DNA of 64,000 bases from the NCBI RefSeq assembly GCF_002078605.1, contig NZ_MSJR01000001.1:62001-126000 (forward strand). The letters run 5' to 3'. Below are positions 43,775-52,304 of this stretch, piece by piece. The notes beneath the pieces are model-generated. The model made no database searches, had not been told where the DNA came from, and saw only the letters and a list, made by a program, of their open reading frames with translations. Position 1 is the first letter of the stretch; each line of letters begins with the position of its first letter. A program made the position numbers and the translations under genes. The stretch is from Salegentibacter sediminis (GTDB lineage: Bacteria > Bacteroidota > Bacteroidia > Flavobacteriales > Flavobacteriaceae).

Positions 43775-45973
43775 TTAAGCTTCTTCTACCTCTTCTTTAG
43801 CTCCTATTAGTTTAAAATCGAGGTGTCTTTTTACTAAATCGGCATTTTTAACGCCTACATAAACCTCATCCCCTAACTGATAGGTTTTTTTGGTTTTTCG
43901 GCCTACAACTGCATAATTTTCCTCATCAAATTCATAGTGATCGTCTCTCAGGTCGCGAAGTCTTATCATTCCTTCACATTTATTCTGAATGATTTCCACA
44001 AAAATACCCCAATCTGTCACTCCCGAAATAACTCCCAGAAATTCTTCATCCTGGTGATCCTGCATAAATTTAACCTGCATGTATTTAATAGAATCACGTT
44101 CGGCATTGGTTGCCAGATTTTCCATCTCGCTGCTATGATGACATTTTTCGTCGTATTCATCCTCTTTTGCAGAGGGTTGCTGGTCAAGATATCTCTGCAA
44201 TAAGCGGTGTACCATTACATCGGGATACCTACGAATAGGTGAGGTAAAATGAGTGTAGTGTGAAAATGCGAGCCCGTAATGCCCAATATTTTCGGTGCCG
44301 TAATAGGCCTTGCTCATAGTACGAATAGTAAGGGTATCTACCAGGTTTTGTTCTTTGGTTCCCTGTACACTTTCCAATAAATTATTAAGGGAAGAACTAA
44401 CAGATTTTTTATCCTTAAGATTTAGTTTATGACCGAATTTAGCCACCAAATTGCTTAAGGATGCAAGTTTAGAATCATCTGGTTCGTCGTGACAACGATA
44501 AACAAATGTTTTCTTTTCCTTCTGTTTTCCAATAAATTCGGCAACCTTTCTGTTAGCCAGTAACATAAACTCCTCGATGAGCTTATTGGCATCTTTTGAA
44601 GTTTTAAAGAAAACTCCTACCGGTTCATTCTCTTTATCCAATTCAAATTTCACTTCCACTTTATCAAAAGAAATGGCCCCTTCCCGCATACGTTCTGAAC
44701 GCATTTTTTTGGCAAGACTATTCAAAGCCTTAACTGCTTCAACGATTTCTTCTTTAACCGAATAGGCTTTATCTTGAATAGAAATCTCTTGAGGAATATC
44801 GCCCGAACCGGTTTCTATAATATGTTGTGCTTCTTCATAGGCAAAACGGGCATCAGAATAAGTTACGGTTCTCCCGAACCATTCCTTTTTGATTTTTGAA
44901 TTTTTATCGATTTCAAATACCGCTGAAAAAGTATATTTTTCTTCGTTAGGTCTCAGGGAACAGGCATTATTAGAAAGTACCTCCGGCAACATGGGAACAA
45001 CGCGATCAACCAGATAAACCGATGTTGCTCTTTCATAAGCCTCTTCATCTAAAATAGTTCCGGGTTGTACGTAATGGGCTACATCGGCAATGTGAATCCC
45101 AATTTCATAATTCCCATTTTCAAGTTTTTGGAAACTCAGGGCATCATCAAAATCCTTGGCATCTTCAGGATCTATCGTAAAGGTTAAGACATCCCGCATA
45201 TCCCGGCGGTTTTTGATCTCTTCCTCTTTAATAAAAGTGTCGATCTTATCGGCGAATTCCTCTACTTCCGGCGGAAAATCGTGTGGTAAACCATATTGGG
45301 CTAAAATAGAGTGAATTTCGGTATGGTGTTCCCCCGGGGTTCCGAGGACTTTTTTAATTTTTCCAAAGGGAGAATCGGCTTTTTCAGGCCATTCTTCAAT
45401 TTCAACTACAACTTTATCCCCATTTTGAGCATCTCCGATTTTATTCTTCTGAACAAAAACATCGGTATACATCTTTGGATCGTCTATTACCACAAAGCCA
45501 AAGTCTTTTTTAAGCTGAAGCACCCCAACAAACTCGGTGCGTTTACGGTTAATAATTTTAGTTACTTCGCCCTCAGATTTTTTATTTCTTCTGCGGTTAT
45601 AAATATAAATTTCAACTTCGTCTCCGTTAAAGGCGGTATTTAAATGGTTTGGTGAAATAAAAACGTCCTCATCCAGTTCTTCTACAATAACATAGGCGTA
45701 GCCTTTAGTTGTCATATCGATGATTCCACGGTAATAATCACGATGATCGTTAATCTTAAATTTACCGCGTTCTACCTCTTCAATTTGTTTTTTAGCCGCT
45801 AATTGAGAAAGTTTTTTTATGATTTGATTCCGGCTATTAGCATCATTAACCTCTAGTTTGGATGCAATTTGTTTATAATTAAAGGCTTGGCCCCCATTTT
45901 TTCGTAATATATCAATTATGCTCTTGGCCAGATTTCCCGGCACTTTAGACGTATTTTTCTTCTTTTTACTCAT
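43775..45973 (-). CDS. rnr: Ribonuclease R
   Basis: This 732-residue 3'-5' exoribonuclease degrades structured RNA. It has a winged-helix-like start (about 15-75), cold-shock domains, the RNB catalytic domain with TIDPEDAKDFDDALSF (metal-binding aspartates) and a C-terminal S1 domain. The normal Lys-rich tail is short (EEVEEA). It borders the gene-poor region 45974-46424 upstream, which contains a small plus-strand ORF and holds its promoter. Confidence 0.96.
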   Translation of the reverse strand: MSKKKKNTSKVPGNLAKSIIDILRKNGGQAFNYKQIASKLEVNDANSRNQIIKKLSQLAAKKQIEEVERGKFKINDHRDYYRGIIDMTTKGYAYVIVEELDEDVFISPNHLNTAFNGDEVEIYIYNRRRNKKSEGEVTKIINRKRTEFVGVLQLKKDFGFVVIDDPKMYTDVFVQKNKIGDAQNGDKVVVEIEEWPEKADSPFGKIKKVLGTPGEHHTEIHSILAQYGLPHDFPPEVEEFADKIDTFIKEEEIKNRRDMRDVLTFTIDPEDAKDFDDALSFQKLENGNYEIGIHIADVAHYVQPGTILDEEAYERATSVYLVDRVVPMLPEVLSNNACSLRPNEEKYTFSAVFEIDKNSKIKKEWFGRTVTYSDARFAYEEAQHIIETGSGDIPQEISIQDKAYSVKEEIVEAVKALNSLAKKMRSERMREGAISFDKVEVKFELDKENEPVGVFFKTSKDANKLIEEFMLLANRKVAEFIGKQKEKKTFVYRCHDEPDDSKLASLSNLVAKFGHKLNLKDKKSVSSSLNNLLESVQGTKEQNLVDTLTIRTMSKAYYGTENIGHYGLAFSHYTHFTSPIRRYPDVMVHRLLQRYLDQQPSAKEDEYDEKCHHSSEMENLATNAERDSIKYMQVKFMQDHQDEEFLGVISGVTDWGIFVEIIQNKCEGMIRLRDLRDDHYEFDEENYAVVGRKTKKTYQLGDEVYVGVKNADLVKRHLDFKLIGAKEEVEEA

Positions 45974-46221
45974 GTGTCTTATTAAAAATATAAAATTACA
46001 GCTTATAACTCACATGCATATATTTTGAATGTAAAGTTTTGTTAACGCAAATTCCAGCCAGTAATTTTAGATATATTTAACTGATAATCAAGACTAGGGA
46101 AAACCCTTATTTTTTGGATTTACAAAGTATTTTGTTATAAATATCTTAAAAGTTCCTTAAATTTGATTTAACCTCCACAGAGCTTTAAAGACCTAAATTT
46201 GATTTTATAGAATGTTTCTAA

Positions 46222-46392
46222 ATGAACAATCCAACGAAAATATCTCTATTGTTTTTTCTGATATTTATTATCGGGGTGTTGTTCTATGTAAGCATTATTA
46301 ATCATTCTCTGAATAAAAAAACAGAGATCGAAATTTATAATTTTACTATTTCTCACGAAGAGACCTTCACCAGTCTTACCTTTCAGGAATAA
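46222..46392 (+). CDS. Small membrane protein, 56 residues (not in ORF track)
   Basis: An ATG at 46222 opens a frame of 56 codons ending at TAA 46390-46392. The product starts MNNPTKISLLFFLIFIIGVL, with one clear membrane helix (about 8-26) and a polar, acidic tail. It is too short for the ORF track. It lies 32 bp upstream of the DUF2007 gene on the same strand and may share its transcript. No homologue is known to me. A second ATG at 46212 opens another frame and looks less plausible. Confidence 0.55.
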   Translation: MNNPTKISLLFFLIFIIGVLFYVSIINHSLNKKTEIEIYNFTISHEETFTSLTFQE

Positions 46393-46424
46393 CATTTTTA
46401 ATTTAATAATAATCGGGTAAGGTT

Positions 46425-46667
46425 ATGAAAGCTTATTTGCATTTAGCTACTTTCACTTATCAATACGAATACCTCGTAATACAAGGGCTTCTGGAAGAAG
46501 AAGGCATTCGTTATTTTAAAAAAAACGAAACACTTGCAGGTCTTTTACCTTTTTATTCGAATGCTTTGGGAGGCATACATCTTTTAGTTCACTCCGAAGA
46601 TTTTAACCAGGCAAAAAAGATCATTGAAGACTTTCAAAATACCAATCCTCATTTAAAAGTAGTTTAG
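46425..46667 (+). CDS. DUF2007-like small protein
   Basis: This 80-residue protein resembles the DUF2007 (putative signal-transducing) family: a ferredoxin-like beta-alpha-beta start MKAYLHLATFTYQYEYLVIQGLLEEEGIRYF and then GGIHLLVHSEDFNQAKKIIEDF. Its function is unknown. It lies between a small membrane ORF and the candidate origin spacer. Confidence 0.78.
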   Translation: MKAYLHLATFTYQYEYLVIQGLLEEEGIRYFKKNETLAGLLPFYSNALGGIHLLVHSEDFNQAKKIIEDFQNTNPHLKVV

Positions 46668-47058
46668 TTATTAACTATTCAAATTATTATTATTTCTTTT
46701 TTCTTTTCTAAAAATTAAAAATGAATGTTATTATAGTGTGTTAACTTGTAGAACAATTTTTCTTCTTAAAATTTGATTTTTCAGTTAAGGCTATTTGATA
46801 ACATCTTGTTAACAGGTTTAAAAATATATAAGTATCTGTAAATCTTATGATTTTATGATTTAGTTAACAAATGTTAAAAAGAAAATCTTAATTAAAAATG
46901 ATGATATTTAGAGTATTCAACTTTGTTCACAACCTGTTTTTGAATGCTCATAACTTGAGAAAAAATAACCGGCTTATAATTTGAATTATCCATCTTAAAA
47001 TTCCTATTGAAATAATAATTATAATCTCCAAATAAGGTTCTCAGATTCTCATCATAGG

Positions 47059-47067
47059 TTATCCACA
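47059..47067 (+). promoter_or_regulatory. Perfect DnaA box TTATCCACA
   Basis: This is the strongest DnaA-binding 9-mer of E. coli, found in the gene-free spacer upstream of rpiB. About 0.5 such matches are expected by chance in 64 kb of both strands at equal base use. I found no other perfect copy, although one-mismatch copies exist inside genes. Confidence 0.5.
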
Positions 47068-47130
47068 TCAACTTGTAAATATTAAAGGCTTGAAAATAAA
47101 GACATTTTAAAAAGTAATTAACAATCCATT

Positions 47131-47164
47131 TTAGAGGGGTTAATAAGCGCTTTTTTTATCTTTG
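47131..47164 (+). promoter_or_regulatory. Candidate promoter of rpiB
   Basis: TTAG, 22 bases, then a perfect TATCTTTG (TAnnTTTG) ends 20 bp before the rpiB ATG. The upstream element is weak. Confidence 0.4.
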
Positions 47165-47184
47165 TTTTCTCTAAACACATAACT

Positions 47185-47619
47185 ATGAAAATTGCAATTG
47201 GAAACGATCACGCTGGAACTCAGTATAAGAAAAAGGTAGTAAGCCTTCTTAAACAAAAGGGAATTGAAGTTATTAACTACGGTACCGATTCTGATGATAG
47301 CGTAGATTATCCCGATTTTATACATCCCGTTGCCGACGATGTTGAAAACAATAAGGTAGACTGGGGAATTATTATTTGTGGTAGCGGTAACGGTGCTAAT
47401 ATGACCGCTAATAAACATCAGGGAATAAGATCTGCTCTATGTTGGACGGGAGAAATAGCAAAACTTGCACGCGAACATAACAATGCCAATATCTTAAGTA
47501 TTCCTGCCCGATTTGTTTCAGAAAATCAGGCTTTGGATATGGTAAAGATATTCCTTGAAACTGATTTTGAGGGAGGACGTCATCAAAAAAGAATTGATAA
47601 AATTCCCGTTCAGAAGTAA
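47185..47619 (+). CDS. rpiB: Ribose-5-phosphate isomerase B
   Basis: This 144-residue RpiB/LacA/LacB family protein interconverts ribose-5-phosphate and ribulose-5-phosphate. It starts KIAIGNDHAGTQYK and has the catalytic Cys65 in GIIICGSGNGANMTANK, with YPDFIHPVA before it. Length is normal. The gene has a TATCTTTG promoter box and follows the candidate origin spacer. It is separated by 145 bp from the next gene. Confidence 0.95.
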   Translation: MKIAIGNDHAGTQYKKKVVSLLKQKGIEVINYGTDSDDSVDYPDFIHPVADDVENNKVDWGIIICGSGNGANMTANKHQGIRSALCWTGEIAKLAREHNNANILSIPARFVSENQALDMVKIFLETDFEGGRHQKRIDKIPVQK

Positions 47620-47764
47620 TAAGTTTTTATACCCGTTTACTTTAAGCTAAAAATTTTCCTCGGCAATGTGGTTTAAAATCCTGCTGTAAGAAACTTCAAT
47701 ATAAGCCGGCATCTATTTTCATGCCTTCTGTTTTTATTAACCCCAATAAATATTTGACTTAATC

Positions 47765-48205
47765 TTGGAAATTCTAATCAAAACCTTTGAAGAATTCAGT
47801 TTAAATGAACTATACCAGGTCCTGCAGCTGCGCTCTGAAGTCTTTGTGGTAGAACAGGACTGCGTTTACCAGGATATTGACGGAAAAGATCAAAGAGCAT
47901 TACATATATTGGGATATAAAGACGATGTTCTTGTTGCCTATACCCGGTGTTTTGATAAAGGAATTTATTTCGAAGAAGCCGCAATAGGCCGGGTGATTGT
48001 TAAAGAAAATTACAGAAAATTTGGTTACGGTCATGAAATTATAGAGGCTTCTATTAAAGCAATTCAAGAGCGTTTTAAAACCAACAAAATAAAACTTTCG
48101 GCCCAACGATATCTTATAGATTTCTATGAGTCACACGGTTTTAAAAGCATTGGGGAAGGATACCTGGAAGATGGAATTCCCCATATCGCGATGGTAAAAA
48201 ATTAA
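47765..48205 (+). CDS. GNAT family acetyltransferase (ElaA-like)
   Basis: This 146-residue protein has the ElaA-type start LYQVLQLRSEVFVVEQDCVYQDIDGKD and the acetyl-CoA-binding region IGRVIVKENYRKFGYGHEII. The acceptor is unknown. The start is a TTG at 47765, since no in-frame ATG is close and the conserved part begins almost at once. Its stop abuts the stop of the convergent ctp gene, with no spacer and no terminator visible. Confidence 0.85.
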   Translation: MEILIKTFEEFSLNELYQVLQLRSEVFVVEQDCVYQDIDGKDQRALHILGYKDDVLVAYTRCFDKGIYFEEAAIGRVIVKENYRKFGYGHEIIEASIKAIQERFKTNKIKLSAQRYLIDFYESHGFKSIGEGYLEDGIPHIAMVKN

Positions 48206-49834
48206 TTATTTTAAAATTCCTGAATACCGCTCAGAATTATTAAGAATTGCCAAAGATTCCATTATTTCGGGATTATGTTCAACATAATGTTCATATAGCC
48301 CTTCTTTATAGAAATACCGCTTTATAATTTCATCGGTGAGCAAACTAACTATTTCCGGTTTTTTATCCTGTAATTCCTGGTTTTTCAATTGGTTAAGTTC
48401 CTGGGTGATATCTTTATAATTACTTATTATTTGCTTTTCATAACCTTCTTCCTTTGCAGCAATTAAGACCTGTTCCAGTTCTTTTTCTGTTTTGGTTTGA
48501 TAGTTGAAATCTATTTTTTCTAGATAATTACTAAAGTTTTTAAAATCATTATCAGTAAACCTAAAATCTTCAGGATTTTCAAGCTTGTGCTTGTAATAAT
48601 ATTCGGTCGCAAAATCAAAAATTGCATCCTTCATCAATAAGGCATTGGTAATAGCACTATACTCTGATGTTTCCAATTTCACATCAGGAAGAATTCCTCC
48701 TCCGTCAAAAACTTTTCTTCCGTTTCGGGTTTTAAACTCATTATAATCCTGAAATTTTACAGCTTCCCCCTGGTCATCCCTACTCCTATAATCTAAAGCC
48801 TGAATACATCTTCCGCTGGGCGTATAATACCTGGAGATTGTTATTTTAAGTTGGGTGCCGTAAGCTAATTCTTTTGGACGTTGCACCAGACCTTTTCCAA
48901 AGCTCCTGGCGCCCACAACTACCCCCCTGTCGAGATCCTGGATCGCACCCGCTACAATTTCACTTGCTGAGGCACTTCTACCATTTACTATAACTACTAA
49001 AGGAATTTGAGTATCCAGAGGTTCCTTTTGGGTAAAATATTGCTTGTTGTATTTTTCAATTACAGATTTTGTTGTGGTAATCAACTCCCCTTTCTGTAAA
49101 AAAATGTTACTAACGTTAATCGCTTCGCTTAAAAGTCCGCCAGGATTTCCTCTTAGATCCAGGATCATCTTTTCTGCACCCTGGTTCTTTAAATCTTTTA
49201 AGGCCCTTGCAGTTTCGGCCGAGGCTCTTGCATTGAAGCGCGATAAAACAATATATCCGGTATTATCTTCCAGGAGTTTATAGAAGGGAACCGCTTTAAG
49301 ATCTACAGCACCTCTTACCAAACTTGTGGTTTTTGTTTCTCCCCTCCGGTTATAGGTTATTTTTAGACTGGAATTTGCAGCGCCATTTAAAAGTTCTCTG
49401 GCGTCTTCTTTAAAATCTGAAACCTTGATATCCCCAATCTGAATAATTTCATCTCCGGCCTTTAAACCTGCTTTATCGGCAGGGTAATCCTTATAGGGTT
49501 CTATTACCTTGATAAATTCGGGAGTGGCTTTCACCAAAGCTCCAATCCCGGTATATTCTCCCGAATTATTAATCTTAGCGGCCTCAACATCCTGCTCGTT
49601 CCAATAGTTGGTATATGGATCAAGATCTGTCAACATAGCTTTAATCGCGGTATCCATAAGTTCTGCAGGATTCGTCTCATCTACATAATTCATATTGATC
49701 TCCTTGAAAAGCGTGGTGAAGATTTCTATTTGCTTGGCTATTTCAAAAAAATCTGATTTAAACCCAAGCGTGCTGAAAATAAGGCCGGCTCCTAAAACCA
49801 GGATTCCTGCTTTTTTTATAAGATTCTTTTTCAT
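48206..49834 (-). CDS. ctp: S41 family C-terminal processing peptidase
   Basis: This 542-residue protein has an N-terminal membrane or signal helix (7-24), a PDZ domain (about 85-170, with GIGALV and the ligand loop KAGLKAGDEI), and the S41 catalytic region with the Ser in GRSASASEI (286-293) and Lys314 in SFGKGLVQ. It trims the C-termini of exported proteins in the periplasm. It lies 35 bp after rnpA. A longer C-terminal helical segment (about 430-540) follows the usual catalytic domain. Confidence 0.93.
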   Translation of the reverse strand: MKKNLIKKAGILVLGAGLIFSTLGFKSDFFEIAKQIEIFTTLFKEINMNYVDETNPAELMDTAIKAMLTDLDPYTNYWNEQDVEAAKINNSGEYTGIGALVKATPEFIKVIEPYKDYPADKAGLKAGDEIIQIGDIKVSDFKEDARELLNGAANSSLKITYNRRGETKTTSLVRGAVDLKAVPFYKLLEDNTGYIVLSRFNARASAETARALKDLKNQGAEKMILDLRGNPGGLLSEAINVSNIFLQKGELITTTKSVIEKYNKQYFTQKEPLDTQIPLVVIVNGRSASASEIVAGAIQDLDRGVVVGARSFGKGLVQRPKELAYGTQLKITISRYYTPSGRCIQALDYRSRDDQGEAVKFQDYNEFKTRNGRKVFDGGGILPDVKLETSEYSAITNALLMKDAIFDFATEYYYKHKLENPEDFRFTDNDFKNFSNYLEKIDFNYQTKTEKELEQVLIAAKEEGYEKQIISNYKDITQELNQLKNQELQDKKPEIVSLLTDEIIKRYFYKEGLYEHYVEHNPEIMESLAILNNSERYSGILK

Positions 49835-49869
49835 TTTAATATAATTTAAGCGAGCCGGGGAGTTTCCTT

Positions 49870-50247
49870 TTATTCCTGTTTTTCCCTGTCAATAAAGTTT
49901 TGAAGAAGTTTTATCATCGTCCTGTTCAAACTATCATAATCTGCCTTATCCCTGGAAATATAGATAATCATAAAGGCATAAGAACCCGGTATGTTGTTGG
50001 TTACAAGATACTTATTTTTTCTGAAAGCTTCACGCATCAGCCTTTTAATCCTGTTTCGCCTAACTGCGGTTTTAACCAGTTTTTTAGGTACAGAAATTCC
50101 TGTTTTTAATAGTGGTCCTTCTGAGACGTTTATTGGAAGATATACCAGTTTTAAAGGAAATTTCTTAACCGATTTTCCTTCAATAAAAAGCTTTTCTATC
50201 AGCTTCTCGCTTTTTAATTTATCCTGTTTTCCAAAACGCTCGTCCAT
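49870..50247 (-). CDS. rnpA: Ribonuclease P protein component
   Basis: This 125-residue protein helps the RNase P RNA remove tRNA 5' leaders. It has the RNR motif as KTAVRRNRIKRLMREAFR, and the start FGKQDKLKSEKLIEKLFIEGK. The usual neighbour rpmH is not in the spacer upstream, so the rpmH-rnpA pair is split. It precedes ctp, an arrangement I recall from flavobacteria, on one transcript. Confidence 0.95.
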   Translation of the reverse strand: MDERFGKQDKLKSEKLIEKLFIEGKSVKKFPLKLVYLPINVSEGPLLKTGISVPKKLVKTAVRRNRIKRLMREAFRKNKYLVTNNIPGSYAFMIIYISRDKADYDSLNRTMIKLLQNFIDREKQE

Positions 50248-50408
50248 AGCCCAAAAGTAAGGATAGGTTTTAATCCTGCTTACATGAACTAAAAATTATT
50301 TTCATCTGTTTATATTTTAACCAGGATTTGGAAATAGGCACAGGCTTATAATTCTCCTCCTATGTGTTGTTATTTTGGGTCCAGCAGCATGCTGGTTTCA
50401 TATAAAAA

Positions 50409-50436
50409 GAAAGCCCTTCCAAACGGAAGGGCTTTC
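50409..50436 (-). terminator. Intrinsic terminator of the peptidase operon
   Basis: GAAAGCCCTTCC and GGAAGGGCTTTC form a perfect 12-bp stem with a 4-base loop. On the minus strand it is followed by a T-run, 21 bp after the M1 peptidase stop. Confidence 0.85.
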
Positions 50437-50457
50437 GGGTTAAATTTTAAAAGGAAT

Positions 50458-52296
50458 CTATTCTTTTTCAGAAGTTTCTTGAGGATAAAGATTATTGTTT
50501 CTATTAACATCGGCCATGAGATGAGTATCATCAATTTCTATACTTTCAATCTCACTAAAAGGGCTATCTATACTAAGTTCATAGGTAGGATATGCCCATG
50601 CCCAGTCTTTTTCCTGAATCCAGTTATTTGTTTCAGCATCCTTTTCCCATCGCATTAGTTGCAGCGGGATGTAATGTATCTGGTGATCGCCATTGGCAAA
50701 TCTTATGCTTAGCTCCACTGGCATAGGCATTTCTCCAAGTCGCTCTAAGGTGATCTTTGTTGAATTTCCCTCTGTTTCTTCAACATTTTTAATAGCATAA
50801 TCTATTTGATTCGTGGTTTGGGTCCAGTCCATTAAATACCAGTCAAGTTCGGCCCCGGAAACCTTTTCAGCAACACGGATAAAATCGTTTGGCGTTGGAT
50901 GTTTAAATTTCCAATCTTCATAGTACCTTCTAAGCGTTTTATCCAAATTTTCCCTTCCAATCACATAGCCAAGTTGGGCAAGAAAGACAGCACCTTTAGA
51001 ATAGGCTGAAGCACCGTAGGCTGCATTGAGGGAGTAACGGTCTGCATGGGTGGTTTGAGGCTGTTCTACCCCTGAATTTGCAAGCTGAAGATATCCACGG
51101 TACGACCCGGTATGGGGATTCTCTGCATCGGTTTGCATAACACGATTCATCGCTTCGCTGGAAATGTATGAGGTAAAACCTTCATCCATCCATTCATGTT
51201 TGCTTTCGTTAGTCGCCATTAAATGCTGAAACCAGGCATGAGCCATCTCATGCGTTGTAACCCCTACAAGGCTTTGAAAGCTTCTTTCCCCGGTAATTAA
51301 GGTAAGCATGGCATATTCCATCCCTCCATCTCCCCCCTGGGCAACAGTGTATTGATCCCATGGGTAAGGTCCAATCTTTTCGTTAAAAAACAGTAATAAT
51401 TCTTCTGTTTTAGACTGAAGGTTTTTCCAGTTTTCTTTGATCTCTTCGTTATCCTTATAGAAAAAGTGAAGTTTGGTACCATCTTCGGCAATTCTTGTAT
51501 CGTGAATATATTCAGGATCTGCAGCCCAGGTAAAATCGTGAACTTTTGGAGCTACAAAATGCCAGGTATGTTTATCGCCTTCGGCTTCAATTGCTTCTTC
51601 AGTGTACCCGTGACCAATTTCATCGGCATTCTGAAGATATCCGGTGGCAGCTACAGTGTAGTTTTTATCTATGCTTAATTTTACGTCAAAATCACCCCAA
51701 ACGCCGTGAAATTCCCGACCAATATATGGATCGGCGTGCCAGCCCTGAAAATCGTATTCGGCTAATTTAGGATACCATTGAGACATGGAAAGTGCTATTC
51801 CCTCTGAACTGTTTCTTCCAGATCTTCTAATCTGTTCAGGCACCTGCCCATTAAATTCCATTTTAAAAACGCTTTTCTCTCCAGGAAGAATAGGTTTCTG
51901 GAGTTCTACCTCCAGTACGGTTCCTACCTCTTCGTAGTTAAGCTTTGCTCCATCCTGGGTTAAGCTTGAAACCTTTAAAAAGCCTTGTTGATCAGGTGTT
52001 AATTTCGAAATTCGGTCTCCTACCCTTCTATCCGGATCCTGGATGGTTCTGGAACGCACATCCATTTCGCTTCCTGGTTGGAAAGCATTGAAAAAAAGAT
52101 GATAAAATACCCTGTCTAAGGTATCTGGTGAATTGTTGGTATACTCGAGTTCCTGGGTTCCTGTATACTGGAAGTTTTCAACATTCATATCTACTTCCAT
52201 CTTGTAGTCTACGTGTTGCTGCCAGTAAGCGGTATTGTTTTGGGCTAGCATGAAAGAGCTTGCCAGCAAACTAAGACTTAAAAATATTTTCTTCAT
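50458..52296 (-). CDS. M1 family metallopeptidase, exported
   Basis: This 612-residue protein has a signal peptide (1-18), a beta-rich N-terminal domain, then GGMEYAM (324-330; the exopeptidase GAMEN-type motif) and the zinc site HEMAH (349-353) with Glu372 in WMDEGFTSY. It probably removes N-terminal residues from peptides in the periplasm or outside. It is the last gene of an operon with a subtilase (8 bp upstream) and an MBL hydrolase, which suggests extracellular protein or peptide use. Confidence 0.93.
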   Translation of the reverse strand: MKKIFLSLSLLASSFMLAQNNTAYWQQHVDYKMEVDMNVENFQYTGTQELEYTNNSPDTLDRVFYHLFFNAFQPGSEMDVRSRTIQDPDRRVGDRISKLTPDQQGFLKVSSLTQDGAKLNYEEVGTVLEVELQKPILPGEKSVFKMEFNGQVPEQIRRSGRNSSEGIALSMSQWYPKLAEYDFQGWHADPYIGREFHGVWGDFDVKLSIDKNYTVAATGYLQNADEIGHGYTEEAIEAEGDKHTWHFVAPKVHDFTWAADPEYIHDTRIAEDGTKLHFFYKDNEEIKENWKNLQSKTEELLLFFNEKIGPYPWDQYTVAQGGDGGMEYAMLTLITGERSFQSLVGVTTHEMAHAWFQHLMATNESKHEWMDEGFTSYISSEAMNRVMQTDAENPHTGSYRGYLQLANSGVEQPQTTHADRYSLNAAYGASAYSKGAVFLAQLGYVIGRENLDKTLRRYYEDWKFKHPTPNDFIRVAEKVSGAELDWYLMDWTQTTNQIDYAIKNVEETEGNSTKITLERLGEMPMPVELSIRFANGDHQIHYIPLQLMRWEKDAETNNWIQEKDWAWAYPTYELSIDSPFSEIESIEIDDTHLMADVNRNNNLYPQETSEKE

Positions 52297-52304
52297 AAAT
52301 TTTA

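Larger units (their letters stand above)
46668..47184. other. 517-bp AT-rich intergenic region, candidate oriC
   Basis: No coding frame can be supported here. The first 90 bp are very AT-rich (runs such as TTATTATTATTTC). GTTAAC occurs at 46740, 46808 and 46863, and once more at 46041. One perfect DnaA box TTATCCACA lies at 47059, and near-boxes TTGTTCACA (46923) and TTGTTAACA (46806) are present. With parS-like sites, mnmG and rnpA within 17 kb, this fits a chromosomal origin. GC-skew and homologue comparison were not possible, so it stays a hypothesis. Confidence 0.4.
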
